A stretch of 64,000 bases of DNA from Pyropia haitanensis. Its lineage: Eukaryota > Rhodophyta > Bangiophyceae > Bangiales > Bangiaceae. Under the pieces are notes generated by a model. It ran no database searches. It saw only the letters and a program-made list of their open reading frames with translations, and had not been told where the DNA came from. The stretch is taken from the NCBI GenBank assembly GCA_008729055.1, contig SDUX01000004.1:3350172-3414171 (forward strand), written 5' to 3'. A program made the translations under genes and the position numbers. Shown here piece after piece: positions 1 to 10,495 of this stretch; the stretch's first letter is position 1, and each line of letters opens with the position of its first letter.

Positions 1-1448
1 GGCGCGCGCGCGTGCGACCGAGGGCGTCGTTGACGGGGGACGCGGCGCGGGAGAGGGCGGACGGCGGTGGTACATACAGTAGGCCGAGCTCCCACGACGG
101 CGGTGAGATCCGGTGGCCACTCCAATCCACCACACCCCCTGCGGCGTCGAGAGACCCTGGGATCACGGCCGCCCGCCCGTGCGGCGGGAGGGATCAACGC
201 CACCCGCTGTTCCCATGGCCGCCCACGGGGGAGGGTGACCGGGTGGGGACGGCGGCCGCCGTCGGTGCTGGCCACGGCCGCCACGGCGGCGGCCGCGACG
301 CCGCCGCCGCCGCGGCCGCCCCCGACAAGACGGACCGCGGCGGCCGCGGCCGTGGCGTCGGCGGCAACGGGCGGCGGCGGCGGCCGCCGCGACGGCGACC
401 GTGCCGGCGGCAACGGCCGGCGGGCGGCGGCGACCGCGACGGCCGCGACGGGCGGCGGCGGCGGCGGCGGGCGGCGGCGGCGGCGACGACCGCGGGCGCC
501 CGCGCCGCCGCCCGTCGGGGGGGGCGGCCCGACGCCGCCGCCGCCGCGCGCGCACGCCCGCCGCCGCCGCGGCGGCGCGACCGCCGTCGCGGCCCCCGGC
601 CGCCCCCCCCCCCCCCCCCGCCCGCGGTTTCGTTTTTCTTGGCCAGCCGTCGGCTTTGGCCGCGGGCGCTGGCCACCCCCCGAGCGCGCGCGCGTCGGTG
701 CGCCGCCGCCGCGCGGCGGCGGTGCGCCGCCGTCGCGGGGCGGCGACGGCGGCGCGGCCGCCGCGGCGCGCGGCGGGCGCGACGCCAGCCGCGGGCGGGC
801 GGGATCTGGCCGCGCCGCGGGTTGGCCGCCCTGCCGACGCGGCCGCGCGGCCATGCAGGCGGTCCGCACGGGTGGAGAGAAAAACAGAAAAAAGAAAACG
901 GGGCGGCCGCGCGCGCGGCGCCACCGCGGCGGGACCCCCCGCGGCGGGGCTCTCCGCGTCCGCCCAGACCGGCGCTGCCCCGCGGTGGCCGCCGCCGCCG
1001 CCGCCGCACGCACGCGCCGCCGGGCGCCCGCCCGCGGCGGCCGGCCCGCCCGCTGTCGGTGCGTGGCGACACGCGCCGAGCCGGCCGCGCGCACGCGGCT
1101 CCGCCGCGCCACCCGCCGGGTGGCGCCCCGGCCGGCGACACGGCACCGGTGGTGGCGGCGCCCGTCGGTGGCGCAGCAGCCTCCCCCCCCCCCCCGCCCG
1201 CACCCCACGGCTGGCCCACCGCGTCGGTCCGCCCCTGCACCTACACGCTCCCACGCGCGCCGCCGCCCGGGCGGTACGACAGGCGCGCCATGACGGCCGA
1301 AACAGCCGCCGCTACCTCCCACGCCCCGCAGTTATCTCGTCGCGGCGGCTCGTCCGTGGGCATCCTGCCGCCCCTCCCCCCCCCCCGCCCTCCGCCCCCC
1401 GCCCCCCGCCCCTCCACCGCCGCACGCCCGCCGGCGCGACGAGCCCCC
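1..1448. other. GC-rich low-complexity region, no supportable gene
   Basis: The stretch is made of CCG/GGC triplet runs and C or G homopolymers. Long open frames exist on both strands at once, which is expected when stop codons are rare in such GC-rich DNA. None shows a recognisable domain or balanced amino-acid use. The last 180 bases lie just 3' of the YjbQ gene and may hold its 3' UTR. Confidence 0.6.
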
Positions 1449-1886
1449 TCACTGCTTCTCCCCCTGCACGGTGACGGTGATGGAGCGCCCCCCCCCCGCG
1501 TTGCGCCACTCCACCAGCCACACCCCCTGCCACGTGCCGAGCGCCAGCCGCCCGTCCGTCACCGGCACGCTCACGGAGCTGCCGACGAGCGTCGACACAA
1601 CGTGCGCGGCCATGTCGTCGTCGCCCTCGTCGCGGTGCACAAACCGCGGGTGCCCATCCACGACCATCTCGCCCAGCAGCATCTTCATGTCCTTGCGCAC
1701 GTCCGGGTCGGCATTCTCATTGAGCGTCAGCCCCGCCGACGTGTGGCGGATAAAGATGTGGGCGAGGCCGACCTTGTACGCGCGGAGCTCGGGCACCGCC
1801 CCGACAATGTCCTTGGTGATGAGGTGGCACCCGCGGGGGCGGGCGGCCAGGCGAAAGGTCTTTTGCGTCCAGCCGGCGACGCCCAT
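1449..1886 (-). CDS. YjbQ/UPF0047 family protein
   Basis: The 145-residue protein matches the YjbQ (UPF0047) family over its whole length, and the family is normally about 130-140 residues. Visible hallmarks are QKTF near residue 8, the block HTSAGLTLNEN starting at His48, the block HRDEGDDDM with its following His, and GTWQGVWLVEW near the C-terminus. Bacterial members form trimers with a metal-binding His cluster, and E. coli YjbQ has weak thiamine-phosphate synthase activity; the true role in eukaryotes is unsettled. The start is the ATG at 1886, where the family alignment begins, so no transit peptide is evident and a cytosolic location is inferred. It is divergent from the TMEM242-like gene that begins at 2486. 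I see no intron. Confidence 0.9.
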   Translation of the reverse strand: MGVAGWTQKTFRLAARPRGCHLITKDIVGAVPELRAYKVGLAHIFIRHTSAGLTLNENADPDVRKDMKMLLGEMVVDGHPRFVHRDEGDDDMAAHVVSTLVGSSVSVPVTDGRLALGTWQGVWLVEWRNAGGGRSITVTVQGEKQ

Positions 1887-2485
1887 GCCGGCGGCGGGGG
1901 GGGGGGGGCGCCGGCCGTGACGGCGGCACGGCGGGGGGAGGGGGGCGGGCGCCGATGCGCGGGGGGAGACCGCCGCTGTGGGGAGACAGAGCCGCTAGCA
2001 AAGGAGGAGGCCGTCGCCGCGAGGAAAGGGGGGGGGGCGCGGAGGAGCGGCACGACAACAAACGCCATGGTAAAGCAGGCGCTGGAGGATGCCGCGTTGT
2101 GGCGGCGACGAGGCCGAGGCGAGACACCACCGTGGAGCGCTCTGCCGGTGCAAAGCTCCGCTGCCGCAGTCGAAGCGTGGGACTTGACGTTGTCCTCGGG
2201 CTTGCGGTCGCCACAAGAGGTGCCCAACACAATGAAAGACAACAGTACAATACTTGTATCAACATGAGATGGAATGTACTTCACTTCAGTCGAAGAAAAT
2301 GCAAGCAACCGAGTGAGAGTGAAAGCAAACCAACTTGGTGTTCTGTATATGAAATGTCTTCCTCAACGGCGCTCAAACAGGTAACGTCTGCACGTCTCTC
2401 TCCCTTGCGACCGTCGTCGGTGCCTCTGGCGGCCTCGGCGTGTCTTCCCTTTTGCCCTGTGCGCAGCAAGCGCACTACCATCTCG

Positions 2486-3469
2486 ATGCCGCACGCCCAA
2501 GATGCACCGGGGACTTCCCCTCCCGTACCTTCCCCCCCCGTCCATGCCTCCGTTGCGGCTGCGGCGGCCGCGCCGCCCGCCGCCCCCCCCCCGCTCGTGG
2601 CGGACGCCGACGATGAGCCCGGCCTGTTTGCCATCATTGACGAGACGGGCGAGGGCTGGGGCTTTGAGCTCACCCCATCGACGGTGGCCAAGCCGCTGGC
2701 GCTCCTCGGCGGCGTCCTCTTTGCCGTTGGCGCTATGGCGGGGGTGCCCGCGGGGCTCGCCCTCGGCCGCTCCGCCGCTGCCGCCGACGACGCGGCCGCG
2801 CCGGCACCGCCGGCCGCCACCGCCGCCGGCCGGCCGGCGGACCCGCCCGTCGCGGCGGCAACAACACCCGCCGCCGCCGCGTCGGCCGCCGCCCCATCGC
2901 GCGGCGCGGCGCCGCGTCCAGCCGCGGCGCGCGCCGAGCTGAGCGGCGTCCTCTTTGCGACCAAGGCGTTTGGCCTGGGCACCCTCCTCTGTGCCGCCGG
3001 CGGCGCCGCCGCGGTCGTCGTGACACGCTGGTCGCTGGGCGTGGACAGCATCGACGGCTTTGCGGCGGCGATGCGGGAGGCGGTCCCGCGGCGGCGGGCG
3101 GCGCTGGAGGGCGCCCTGTCGCCGGTCGTGGACGGCCTCCGGGGCGCCGCGGGGGGGGCGCTGCCGCCAGTGTTTGAGCGCGCCCGCGAGCGGTTCCGGT
3201 CGTCGGCGGGGGGGCGGTGGGTGCGGGGGCACCTCGAGGCGGCGGTCACCATTGTGGACGACGATGCTGGGGCGGTGGGGGAGGGCGGGCCGGGGGGGGT
3301 GGGGCGGCGGATGCGGCGGTCGCGGCGGCGGGGGGGGACGGGCCAGCGGCGGCGTTGGCCGGGAGTGGTGGCGGGGGGGGGGGGTGCCGGTGCGGTTGGC
3401 GTCTGGGAGCGGCGTGACGGCGGTGGGGGTGCCGGGGGCGGGGAGGGGGACGGACGCCGCGACGGGTGA
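2486..3469 (+). CDS. TMEM242-like two-helix membrane protein
   Basis: About 327 residues if translation starts at the ATG at 2486; the frame is open further upstream but that part looks non-coding. A helix around PLALLGGVLFAVGAMAG and a second around GLGTLLCAAGGAAAVVV flank an Ala/Pro-rich linker. The second helix is followed by TRWSLGVDSIDGFAAAMREAVP. This layout of two membrane segments then a WxxLGVxSxxxF amphipathic stretch resembles TMEM242 (DUF1358), an inner mitochondrial membrane protein linked in animals to ATP synthase and complex I assembly. The C-terminal 70 or so residues are Gly/Arg-rich low complexity and could be mis-framed by the G-runs there. A possible 5' UTR intron lies at about 2380-2466 (CAG/GTAACG to GCGCAG). 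The family call rests on pattern recognition only. Confidence 0.6.
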   Translation: MPHAQDAPGTSPPVPSPPVHASVAAAAAAPPAAPPPLVADADDEPGLFAIIDETGEGWGFELTPSTVAKPLALLGGVLFAVGAMAGVPAGLALGRSAAAADDAAAPAPPAATAAGRPADPPVAAATTPAAAASAAAPSRGAAPRPAAARAELSGVLFATKAFGLGTLLCAAGGAAAVVVTRWSLGVDSIDGFAAAMREAVPRRRAALEGALSPVVDGLRGAAGGALPPVFERARERFRSSAGGRWVRGHLEAAVTIVDDDAGAVGEGGPGGVGRRMRRSRRRGGTGQRRRWPGVVAGGGGAGAVGVWERRDGGGGAGGGEGDGRRDG

Positions 3470-3595
3470 TAGCCGCCCGTGCGTGGCGGCGGGGGGGCCG
3501 CCGCCGCCGCCGCCCGGGCCGTCGCCGCCGCCGCCGTCGCCGCTCGCGCGGCCCCCGCCGTCGCCCGCCGCACCCGAGGGGCCCCCGCCAGGCGA

Positions 3596-3640
<45 letters not shown>

Positions 3641-4063
3641 GGGCGACGCCACCGCCGCGGCGGGGGCGTCGCGGCTGGCCCCGCCGCGGCCGCGCCCCCC
3701 TCCGCGGCCGGGCGGCCGGCTGCCCGGCGGGGAGGACCCGCCGCTGGGCGCGGCGGGCGCGGCCGCCGCGGCGCCGCCGGCGGGGCTGGCGCTCTTCCGC
3801 GTGGCGGCTGGTGCCCGCCGTGGGCAGGCGCTGGAGCCGCTGCTGGGGGGGGGGGGGCGGCGGCCGCGCCGGGGGCGGCGCGGCCGGGTGACTAGGGGCT
3901 GGGGTGGCCGCCCCGTCGGTCGGCCCAAGCCCGGCTGTGACGGGTTGCGTGGTCCCGTGTGGTCTGGCGTTTCCTGTGCCTTCCTCTCCCCCCCTCCGCG
4001 TCCGTGTCCGCCTCCCCCGTCCCTCGTCCTCTCCGCACTCCCCCCTGGTCCGCGCCCGCCCCT
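3470..4063. other. Intergenic, GCC-triplet array
   Basis: This convergent intergenic stretch holds an almost pure GCC run at about 3595-3640, then G/C homopolymers. From 3960 it is pyrimidine-rich, probably the 3' flank of the GT90 gene. No gene is seen. Confidence 0.5.
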
Positions 4064-6651
4064 CTACAACTTGACGTCCGTCACGTCCACCGCGCCGCGC
4101 TCCTTGGCCACCTCCTTCTGTTCCAGCAGCGCCGTGTACTCGGCGAGCAGCACCTCGACGTACGCCTCGATGCCCGTCAGGGACAAAAAGTTGGCGGCAA
4201 ACTCGTTGGCGTTCTTCACCAGCACCCGCGCCTCGTCGTCGTGCGCGATCGCCCACCGCAGCTGCGCGTCGGTGTTGCCAAAAAAGAAGTCGGTCGGCAG
4301 GTAGTGCACCAGCGGCCGGAGCAGCGGCTCCCAAAACTGGCCGCAGGGGGTCTCCTGCTTGACCACCACCGACGGCCCAAAGACCTGCTTGTTCAGCCGG
4401 TCCGCCCAGAAGCAGTTGCCCTCGGCGTAGACAATGTACTTGAAGCGGTGGTGCTCCATGACGCCTAGCCGCTGCAGCTCCCACGACTTGCCCCCGCACT
4501 GGCCGCTGATGGACACGTCGTACAGCTCGGGGGTCTGCTCGGCCAGGTACTTGAGCCGCGACCGGCCCGTCCGGTCACACCCCGTCTCGGCGTCCTTCTT
4601 GTTGGCGTAGAACATGGACGGCCGGTTGCCGCCGCGGAAGACCGCCTTGGGCGTCTTTTGCTCCCACGGGGTCGTGTCCGTCGCGTACTCCTTCATCTTC
4701 TCGTCCCAGCCCGCAAAGCCCGCCCCGCGGTCGCCCGCGTCGCCGCCCTCCCACATGGGGAACGGCACGTTGTCGCTAAAGTTGCAGCTGACGATCGTAA
4801 ACACCGGGTTGGACTCGGTAAACGTGGCGCCCCGGTACGTGTGCGGCTGCGCCGTCGTCTGCACGCAGTCGTGGATGGCGATGAGGAACTCCGTGTTGGG
4901 GATGCGGCCGGCCTTGGCCAGCCGCGACAGCAGCCAGATGATCTCATTGATGCGCGACCGGTAAAAGGGCTTGGAGTTTTTCGGCACCTCGTACGGGTCG
5001 AGCAGGAAGACGCGGCCATTGACAATCTGGATGAGCATCGACTGGGCGCCCTTGTTGCCGCCGGGCGGCGTCAGCCCGTACGTGCGGCGGCGGAGGACCT
5101 CAAAGAACTTTTCCCGCTGGATGCCCCCGACAAACGGCAGCAGGTACGCCTTCGCCAGCTTGCGGTAGTACCCCTTGACGTCGTCGAGTGCCAGGGCGCC
5201 CGTGTTCGCGGGCACCTGCAGCTCCTCCAGCTGCCGGTTCATGGGGTGGGGGACGACGGGGACGACCTCCCCCTGCGGGGGGGGCGTCTTTTTCGGCTTT
5301 TTCGACTTCTTCTCTTTGGCGGGCGACGACCGGCCGCCGCCGCCCTTCTTGCCACCCGCCGCGGCGGCGGCGGTGGGCGCGCCGGCCGCCTTGGCGGGCG
5401 CGCCCGCCTTGGCGGCGGTGGCGGCAGAGGGCGGGGCCGCCCCGGCGGCGGCCTTGCCGCCCCCCCCCGCCCCCCTCCCTCCTTGCCCTTGGCGGCTTCA
5501 ACTTTGGCATACCCCGGCCCCCAGGTGGTCGGCAGCGGCGGCAGCCGCTGCGAGTTGTACCCGTCCGCCTCGGCGGCGGCCGCCGCGGACGCGTCCCCCG
5601 CCAGCGGCTCGACCGCGACGGCGGCGTGGGTGGCGAGCGCGTCGGCGGGGGCGGGCGTGAAGTACACGTTGAGGACGTAAAAGGACAGCAGCGCCCACGT
5701 GACAATCTGGGGGGAGAGAGCACCCCCCCACGCAAATACGGCACGACGGCGGCGTCAGCAGTGGTCCAACGCAGGCACACATGTACAAGCCAACCAGTCC
5801 ATATCAAGGGCGAGCGCGCGTCACACGGTCCCGGGCCATCAAACAAGGTCAGCAGCCTGGGCGCCTGTCGCCTCCGCAACTGCCGAGGGGAACCGCGCAG
5901 ACGCCGTCATCCCCCACCGCACCACCCCGCCGCCAGCGCCCGCTGGCGAGGCAGCCCCCTCCCCCACCCGAGCCACCCGCACCGCACGCCCGCCCACACG
6001 CGCCGCCGCTGACGCCACCGCTCACACCAACCAACGCGTTGGCGCAACGGGCACACCCCCTCACCCTCCAACGCCCTCACGACCCTGCAACCCCGCTCTC
6101 CCCCTCACCGTCCTTGCCTGCCCCGTCCCCCCCCCCCCCCCCCTCCCCCCCCAAACAAAAAAAAAAAAAAAAGACATACCACACTCAGCTGCAATGGCGT
6201 CCACTCGCACCGCCGCAGCCGCTCCGCCAGCAGCCGTAGCACCCCAACGGGCGGCGGCGGGGACCCCCCCCCCCCCCCCCCGGCGGCCCTTCCCCCCCCC
6301 CCCCCCCCTCCTCCTCCCGCCCGCGGCTGCGGCTGCGGCCACGGCGGGCGCCACGCCCAGGCCAGCCGCCTGCCGCCGGCGGCGGCGCGTCCCCACGCCA
6401 CCCCCCCCCCTCACGCGGGAGCCGCCGCGGCGCCCGCCCCCGCCCCCGCCCGAGCGGGACGGCCCCAGCGGCGGGAGCGGCGGCGGCGGCGGCGGCCCGC
6501 CGTCGGGGCGGCGCCAGCCGCGGCCGCGGTCGCGGTCGCGGTCGCGGTGCGGGTCGCCGCGCGACGCCGACCGCCGCCTGCCGCCGGCAGCGTCGAGGAC
6601 GGCGTCGGTGGCGGCGCGCCACGATGGGGGGGGGGCGCCACGCCCGTCGTC

Positions 6652-6682
<31 letters not shown>

Positions 6683-6807
6683 CCGCCACCACCACCCGCG
6701 CCACCGCCGCCGCCGCCGCCGCGGCTGCCGCGGCCACCACGGACAGGGGAGGTGTGGACGACCGCAAACTGGCGGAGCCGCTCCAGCTCAGCCACCGAGG
6801 TGGGCAT
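4064..6807 (-). CDS. GT90 (CAP10/POGLUT-type) glycosyltransferase, two exons
   Basis: The well-preserved part (4064-5242) is a CAP10/GT90 glycosyltransferase domain. It shows KAVFRGGNRP (substrate-site RG), a KYIVYAEGNCFWADRLNKQ-like core near YIVYAEGNCFWADRL, then VVVKQETPCGQFWEPLL and LVHYLP. GT90 enzymes move glucose or xylose from nucleotide sugars onto acceptors in the ER/Golgi. Upstream, the same strand gives a clear 3' splice site (CTCTCTCCCCCCAG, exon from 5706) that opens with a hydrophobic stretch IVTWALLSFYVLNVYF. A GTATGT donor at 6179 follows codons for TPLQLSV, so the join makes one signal-anchor helix, i.e. a type II Golgi protein. The intron is 5707-6179. The cytoplasmic tail probably begins at the ATG at 6807 (MPTSVAELERL). 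The frame breaks at the C9/C6 runs near 5460-5475 (one base short) and in C-runs at 6264-6410. The catalytic domain is certain; exon 1 is less so. Confidence 0.8.
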
Positions 6808-8523
6808 GGTGCGACCGCGCGCGCAGCCGGGGGGGGGGGGGGGGATGTCGTCAGCGGGGAGGGGAGACGAACGGCAGCCGGGAGGGGGTCCCAACCGCAC
6901 CGGCTGTACTGCTGGTGCGGCCACGGGGAGGGGATGTGGCCGAGAGTGGAAGAGCGGGGACGGATACCGCGACGGTGGTACGCGGTGGGTGGACGCGGCC
7001 GGCCGGGGTGAGGCGGCCGTCCGTGCCCAAGCGCCGGCAGCAACGGCGGCAGCGCGGCCCGACGCGGAAAGACGACGCGGACGGCCGCCGACCGGCGGGC
7101 AGCGGCTGCGGCACGGCGGGCAGTGGCGGCGGCACGGCGGGCAGCGGCGGCGGTATGGTGACGAGCGGCTGCGGCACGGTGAGCGGCGGCTGTGGTACGC
7201 GCAGCAGCGGCTGTGGCACGCTGCGCAGCGGCCGCTGTACGGTGGTGGTCCGCGGCGGTCGGCCGCGGCGGGTGCCCGGCGGGGCGGCGGCCGCCGCGTG
7301 GCGCGCCGCGGCGGCGGACGAGGCCGGCGGCGGCGGTGGGCAACGCCAAGCGGGCGCGCGTGTCCCCATCCGCCCAGCCCCCCCCCCCCTTCCCACCACG
7401 GGGGGTCACCCGCCCACGGGGCGGCGGCGCATGGCAGCGGCGACGCGGACGGCGGTGCCCCGGCGGCAGCCGATGCCCGAGCCTGCAAGGAGCCACGGCC
7501 GGCTGGGCCAGCAACGGCGGCGACGGCGGCGCCGCAGAGGCGGCGGCGGTACTGTAGCGTAGCGGCAAGGAGGTGGTGGGGGGGGGGGGGGGTGGCGACG
7601 GCGGCCGCCCGCCGGCAGGGTGTGGGGGAAGATGGAATTCGAGCGGGGGTGTCCGCGACGAGGTCGGGACCAAGAGGGGAGTCGACGGGTGAAGACGGCG
7701 ACGGCCAGAGCGAGCCGGGCGGCCCGCCCTGTCAAGACACCTGCCACGTGTTCGACACCACGCGACAACTCCCACATCGCTGACTGGCGGGACCCACGTG
7801 CAAGTACACTTCCTGAGCCGAGGCAACGGCCATTGGCTTCCATCAATTTGCTGATGACGACGCGACCTGGTCGGGGTGCCACGTGGGAGAGCTCGACCCG
7901 CAGCCACCGACCACCACCGTCGCCGCCTGTGTACGAGGCCACATGGTGCCCTTGTGCTCCCAGAGCCGAGAGCACACCGGCTGCTCATCTGCTGGACGTC
8001 CCAACGACCTCCCTTCCTGCCGGCGGGCCGCCCGGTCGCAGCACCAAGCCCAAAACCAAGCTGCGGTGGCCTCCGGTGACCGCCCCGTTACGGCCATGGT
8101 GGCAGGGGCGGGTGACGCGGGCACCGCACTGGGCCTGCTGGCGGGTCGGTTGGTGGAGGGGACGCGCGGCTGCGGCGCGTGATCGCAGACCAGATATAGT
8201 ACACGGCGGCCGCCGTGACGGCGGCGGCCGCCCCTGTCGGGCACCCCCCCGCTGCGCGCCAGCCAGCAGACGCGGTCCCGGGGGAGCGGGTGCCACGCAT
8301 CGCTCAGCGGAGCAGCATACCCAACCCGCCCCCCCCTTCGGACGCTTTCAACCCTGCCGTCGAGCCCGGCGCTCCCCCATCGAATGACCATCCTGCAGGG
8401 GCCGTTCCTCTTGTTGCCGAAACATCCTATCCTCCCCTGCCTGGTAGCCCCAGCCGTCGCAGCCGCCGCGGCCGCCGCGACCGGCACCACTGCCGACCCC
8501 GCCCCGTGCCCTCCCCCGCCTCC
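6808..8523. other. Intergenic, no supportable gene
   Basis: From 6830 to 7600 the DNA is GGC-repeat rich, including irregular units of the type GGCTGCGGCACGG near 7080-7230 that recur about ten times. From 7620 to 8520 it has more ordinary composition and may hold the upstream region of the GT90 gene and the 3' flank of the secreted-protein gene. No domain was recognised in any frame. Confidence 0.4.
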
Positions 8524-9095
8524 TCACCGCTTGCGGCCGAGCACCACCCGCTTGGGCCGCGGACACACCATCCCGTTCACCCGCCACAGCATGTGCCGGT
8601 CCGCCGCGCCCACCGCCGCCCACTCCCGCTGCGGCCCACACCGCGGCACGCGGTACGTGCCGTTGGCGTCGGCGGCCGGCAGAATGAGCAGGTACACCTT
8701 GCCGATGGCCAGCGTCGTGGCACACCCGCCGTCGGCAGCGGTGGTGGTGGCGGCGGGCGTCGACAGCATGATCCGCCGGAGCGTGCAGCCGACAAAGGCG
8801 GTGCCGACGGTGGCCATGTACACGTCCTCGTCGGGGTCCCCCTCGACGGGCACCGGCGAGCGGAGCACGTGTGTGACCTTGGCGACGAGCGTGTGGGGCG
8901 CCGCGGCGACCGAGTCGACGAGGGGGGGGGGGGGGCGCACGCGCAAGCTGGCACTAGGGGGGCGGCCGACGCCGTGGGGGCGGCAGTCGCCGCGGCAGAG
9001 GCAGCCGCCGCCGGTGCGGCAGCTACCGCCACCGCCGCTATCGCCACCGCCGCCGCGATCAGCATGCCACGGAGGAGGGACGGCGCGGGAGCCAT
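8524..9095 (-). CDS. Secreted protein resembling an NTR/TIMP-like domain (frame break at G14)
   Basis: The ATG at 9095 starts a signal peptide (MAPAPSLLRGMLIAAAVAIA, then more Ala/Val). The mature part begins with a Cys-x-Cys pair in PACACAPP. Downstream come HTLVAKVTHVL, YMATVGTAFVGC, a Cys before ATTLAIGKVYLLIL, RCGPQREW and a final Cys near VCPRPKR. This order (CxC at the mature N-terminus, a beta-strand with VAKV, then a Cys before the L-x-x-G-K-x-YLL strand and a Cys before a Trp) is that of NTR/TIMP-like OB-fold domains. Residues after the CxC lie one frame away; the switch falls at the 14-G run 8922-8935 and one extra base would restore it. Start and C-terminus are clear, while the family assignment is by pattern and has not been searched. 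Function is unknown: protease inhibitor or matrix-associated are only possibilities. Confidence 0.6.
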
Positions 9096-10495
9096 GGTCG
9101 GAGCCGTGACGAGGCGTGCAAGAGGCTACGGGACGCAGCGGGGGCGCGGTGGCAAGGCAGCGGGTGGAGTATAAAGGGGATGGGGGGGGGGAGCTAGGGT
9201 GTGGTAAGGCGGGGCAGGGTGGAGCGCAGGGGGGGGGGACAGGGCGGGTAGTTGTGGCGGCGACAAGGGTGAGAGAAAAACGGGAAGCATGTGCCCGGTG
9301 GGCCGGCCGCGCCACACGCAGCCGCACTCACGCCATCTTATCAACTCACCACCCAAGGAAGGCGCGACACGGGGAGTGCACACCACCACCCCCGCAGAGG
9401 GCGACGGGTGCCCGCCGTGGCGCGGGCGCGCGACGCGGGTCGGCCACCCCAGACGGACGGCCGCCGCCGCCTCCCCCAGACTCAAATGACGTTTGGACGA
9501 TGCCCGGATGAAGGCTCTCCCGGCACTCATCCACGGTGCGCGCCCGCAGCTGCCAGCGCCCACACGCCCGCCGCGGCGCCGGCGAGGCCGACTCGGCCGC
9601 GAGCACAGCGCGGTCACGCCCCCCCCCCCGAAGCAGGCCACCGACGGTTTCGCGCCAGGCTCTTCCCCCAGTGGCGGGGTCCCCGTTGGAGACGGACCCC
9701 CGCCGACGCACCGGCGGGGCGGTGCGTAGCGGCCGCGGGCGCCGCCGTCGGGCGGGGGCGCCGCGCCGGCCGGGGCGCCGCGCCTGCCCGCGTCGGGGGG
9801 TCCAGTGTCGACGGCTGGCCGCAGCGCTTGCGGCCTCGGTCGGCACGGCGGGAATTTGCAAGGGGTGTGCCTCGTGTGAGGGGGGGACGGGATCACGCGG
9901 ATCACGGACGGCGAGGTCGCCCAACAGGATGGCAGCGGATACGTACCGTGCATGGGTAGGTTCTGTACGATGGACAAAATCCTGGGACGCAGCGATGGCA
10001 CAGCCACCCATTGGCAAGGAGCAATCCAACGACCACGACGGGCCAATAAACAAAGAGGGCGGGCGGTGTGTGGCGCGCCGATGGCGGCCGCCAGACGGGT
10101 GCCGCGGGGCGAGTGGCTCGGTCGGGGGGGGGTGGGTGGCTCTGTCGTGGAGAGAGGTTGTGTCGGGGGACGATGGTGGCCGGGCGGGGGGCAGCCCCGC
10201 CCTCGGTGACGGCGGCGGGCGGTGGCCTGGTCGGCGGCTGGCCGGGTGGAAAGGGTTGGTCCGCGCCCGCGGCGAGGGGGTGTCTGGGCGCACCCTCACG
10301 GCGGGAAGGGGCTCCTGCAACACGCGGTGGCGCGGCGGACTCTCCTTTGCTGTTTGGCACAGTGGTGTCGCCAACCGCGTCGCAGAGGTGCACCGGGTGG
10401 CCACCGTGCGAGCGGTGCGCTCCCAACAGACTCCCCGTCCGCCCTCTCTTCCCGCGCGGCCTCACCCCCCCCGCGGCCTTGCTTCCCCGTCCTCC
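9096..10495. other. Intergenic, no supportable gene
   Basis: This is mixed-composition DNA upstream of the secreted-protein gene and downstream of the FG-GAP gene. It contains short G-runs and a TATAAA at about 9170 on the plus strand, with no associated gene. No coding signal was recognised. Confidence 0.4.

Noticed and set aside
12..2267. Very long open frames (up to 751 codons) on both strands in the first 2.3 kb
   Set aside because: They consist of Arg/Ala/Pro/Gly runs in all frames at once, expected from GC-rich DNA with few stops. One also overlaps the YjbQ gene in antisense.
3595..3640. GCC array as a CRISPR or functional repeat
   Set aside because: It is a simple trinucleotide run with no spacers. 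Similar runs occur throughout the window.
9165..9180. TATAAA at about 9170 as promoter of the NTR-like gene
   Set aside because: It reads on the plus strand while the gene is on the minus strand, and no plus-strand gene follows.
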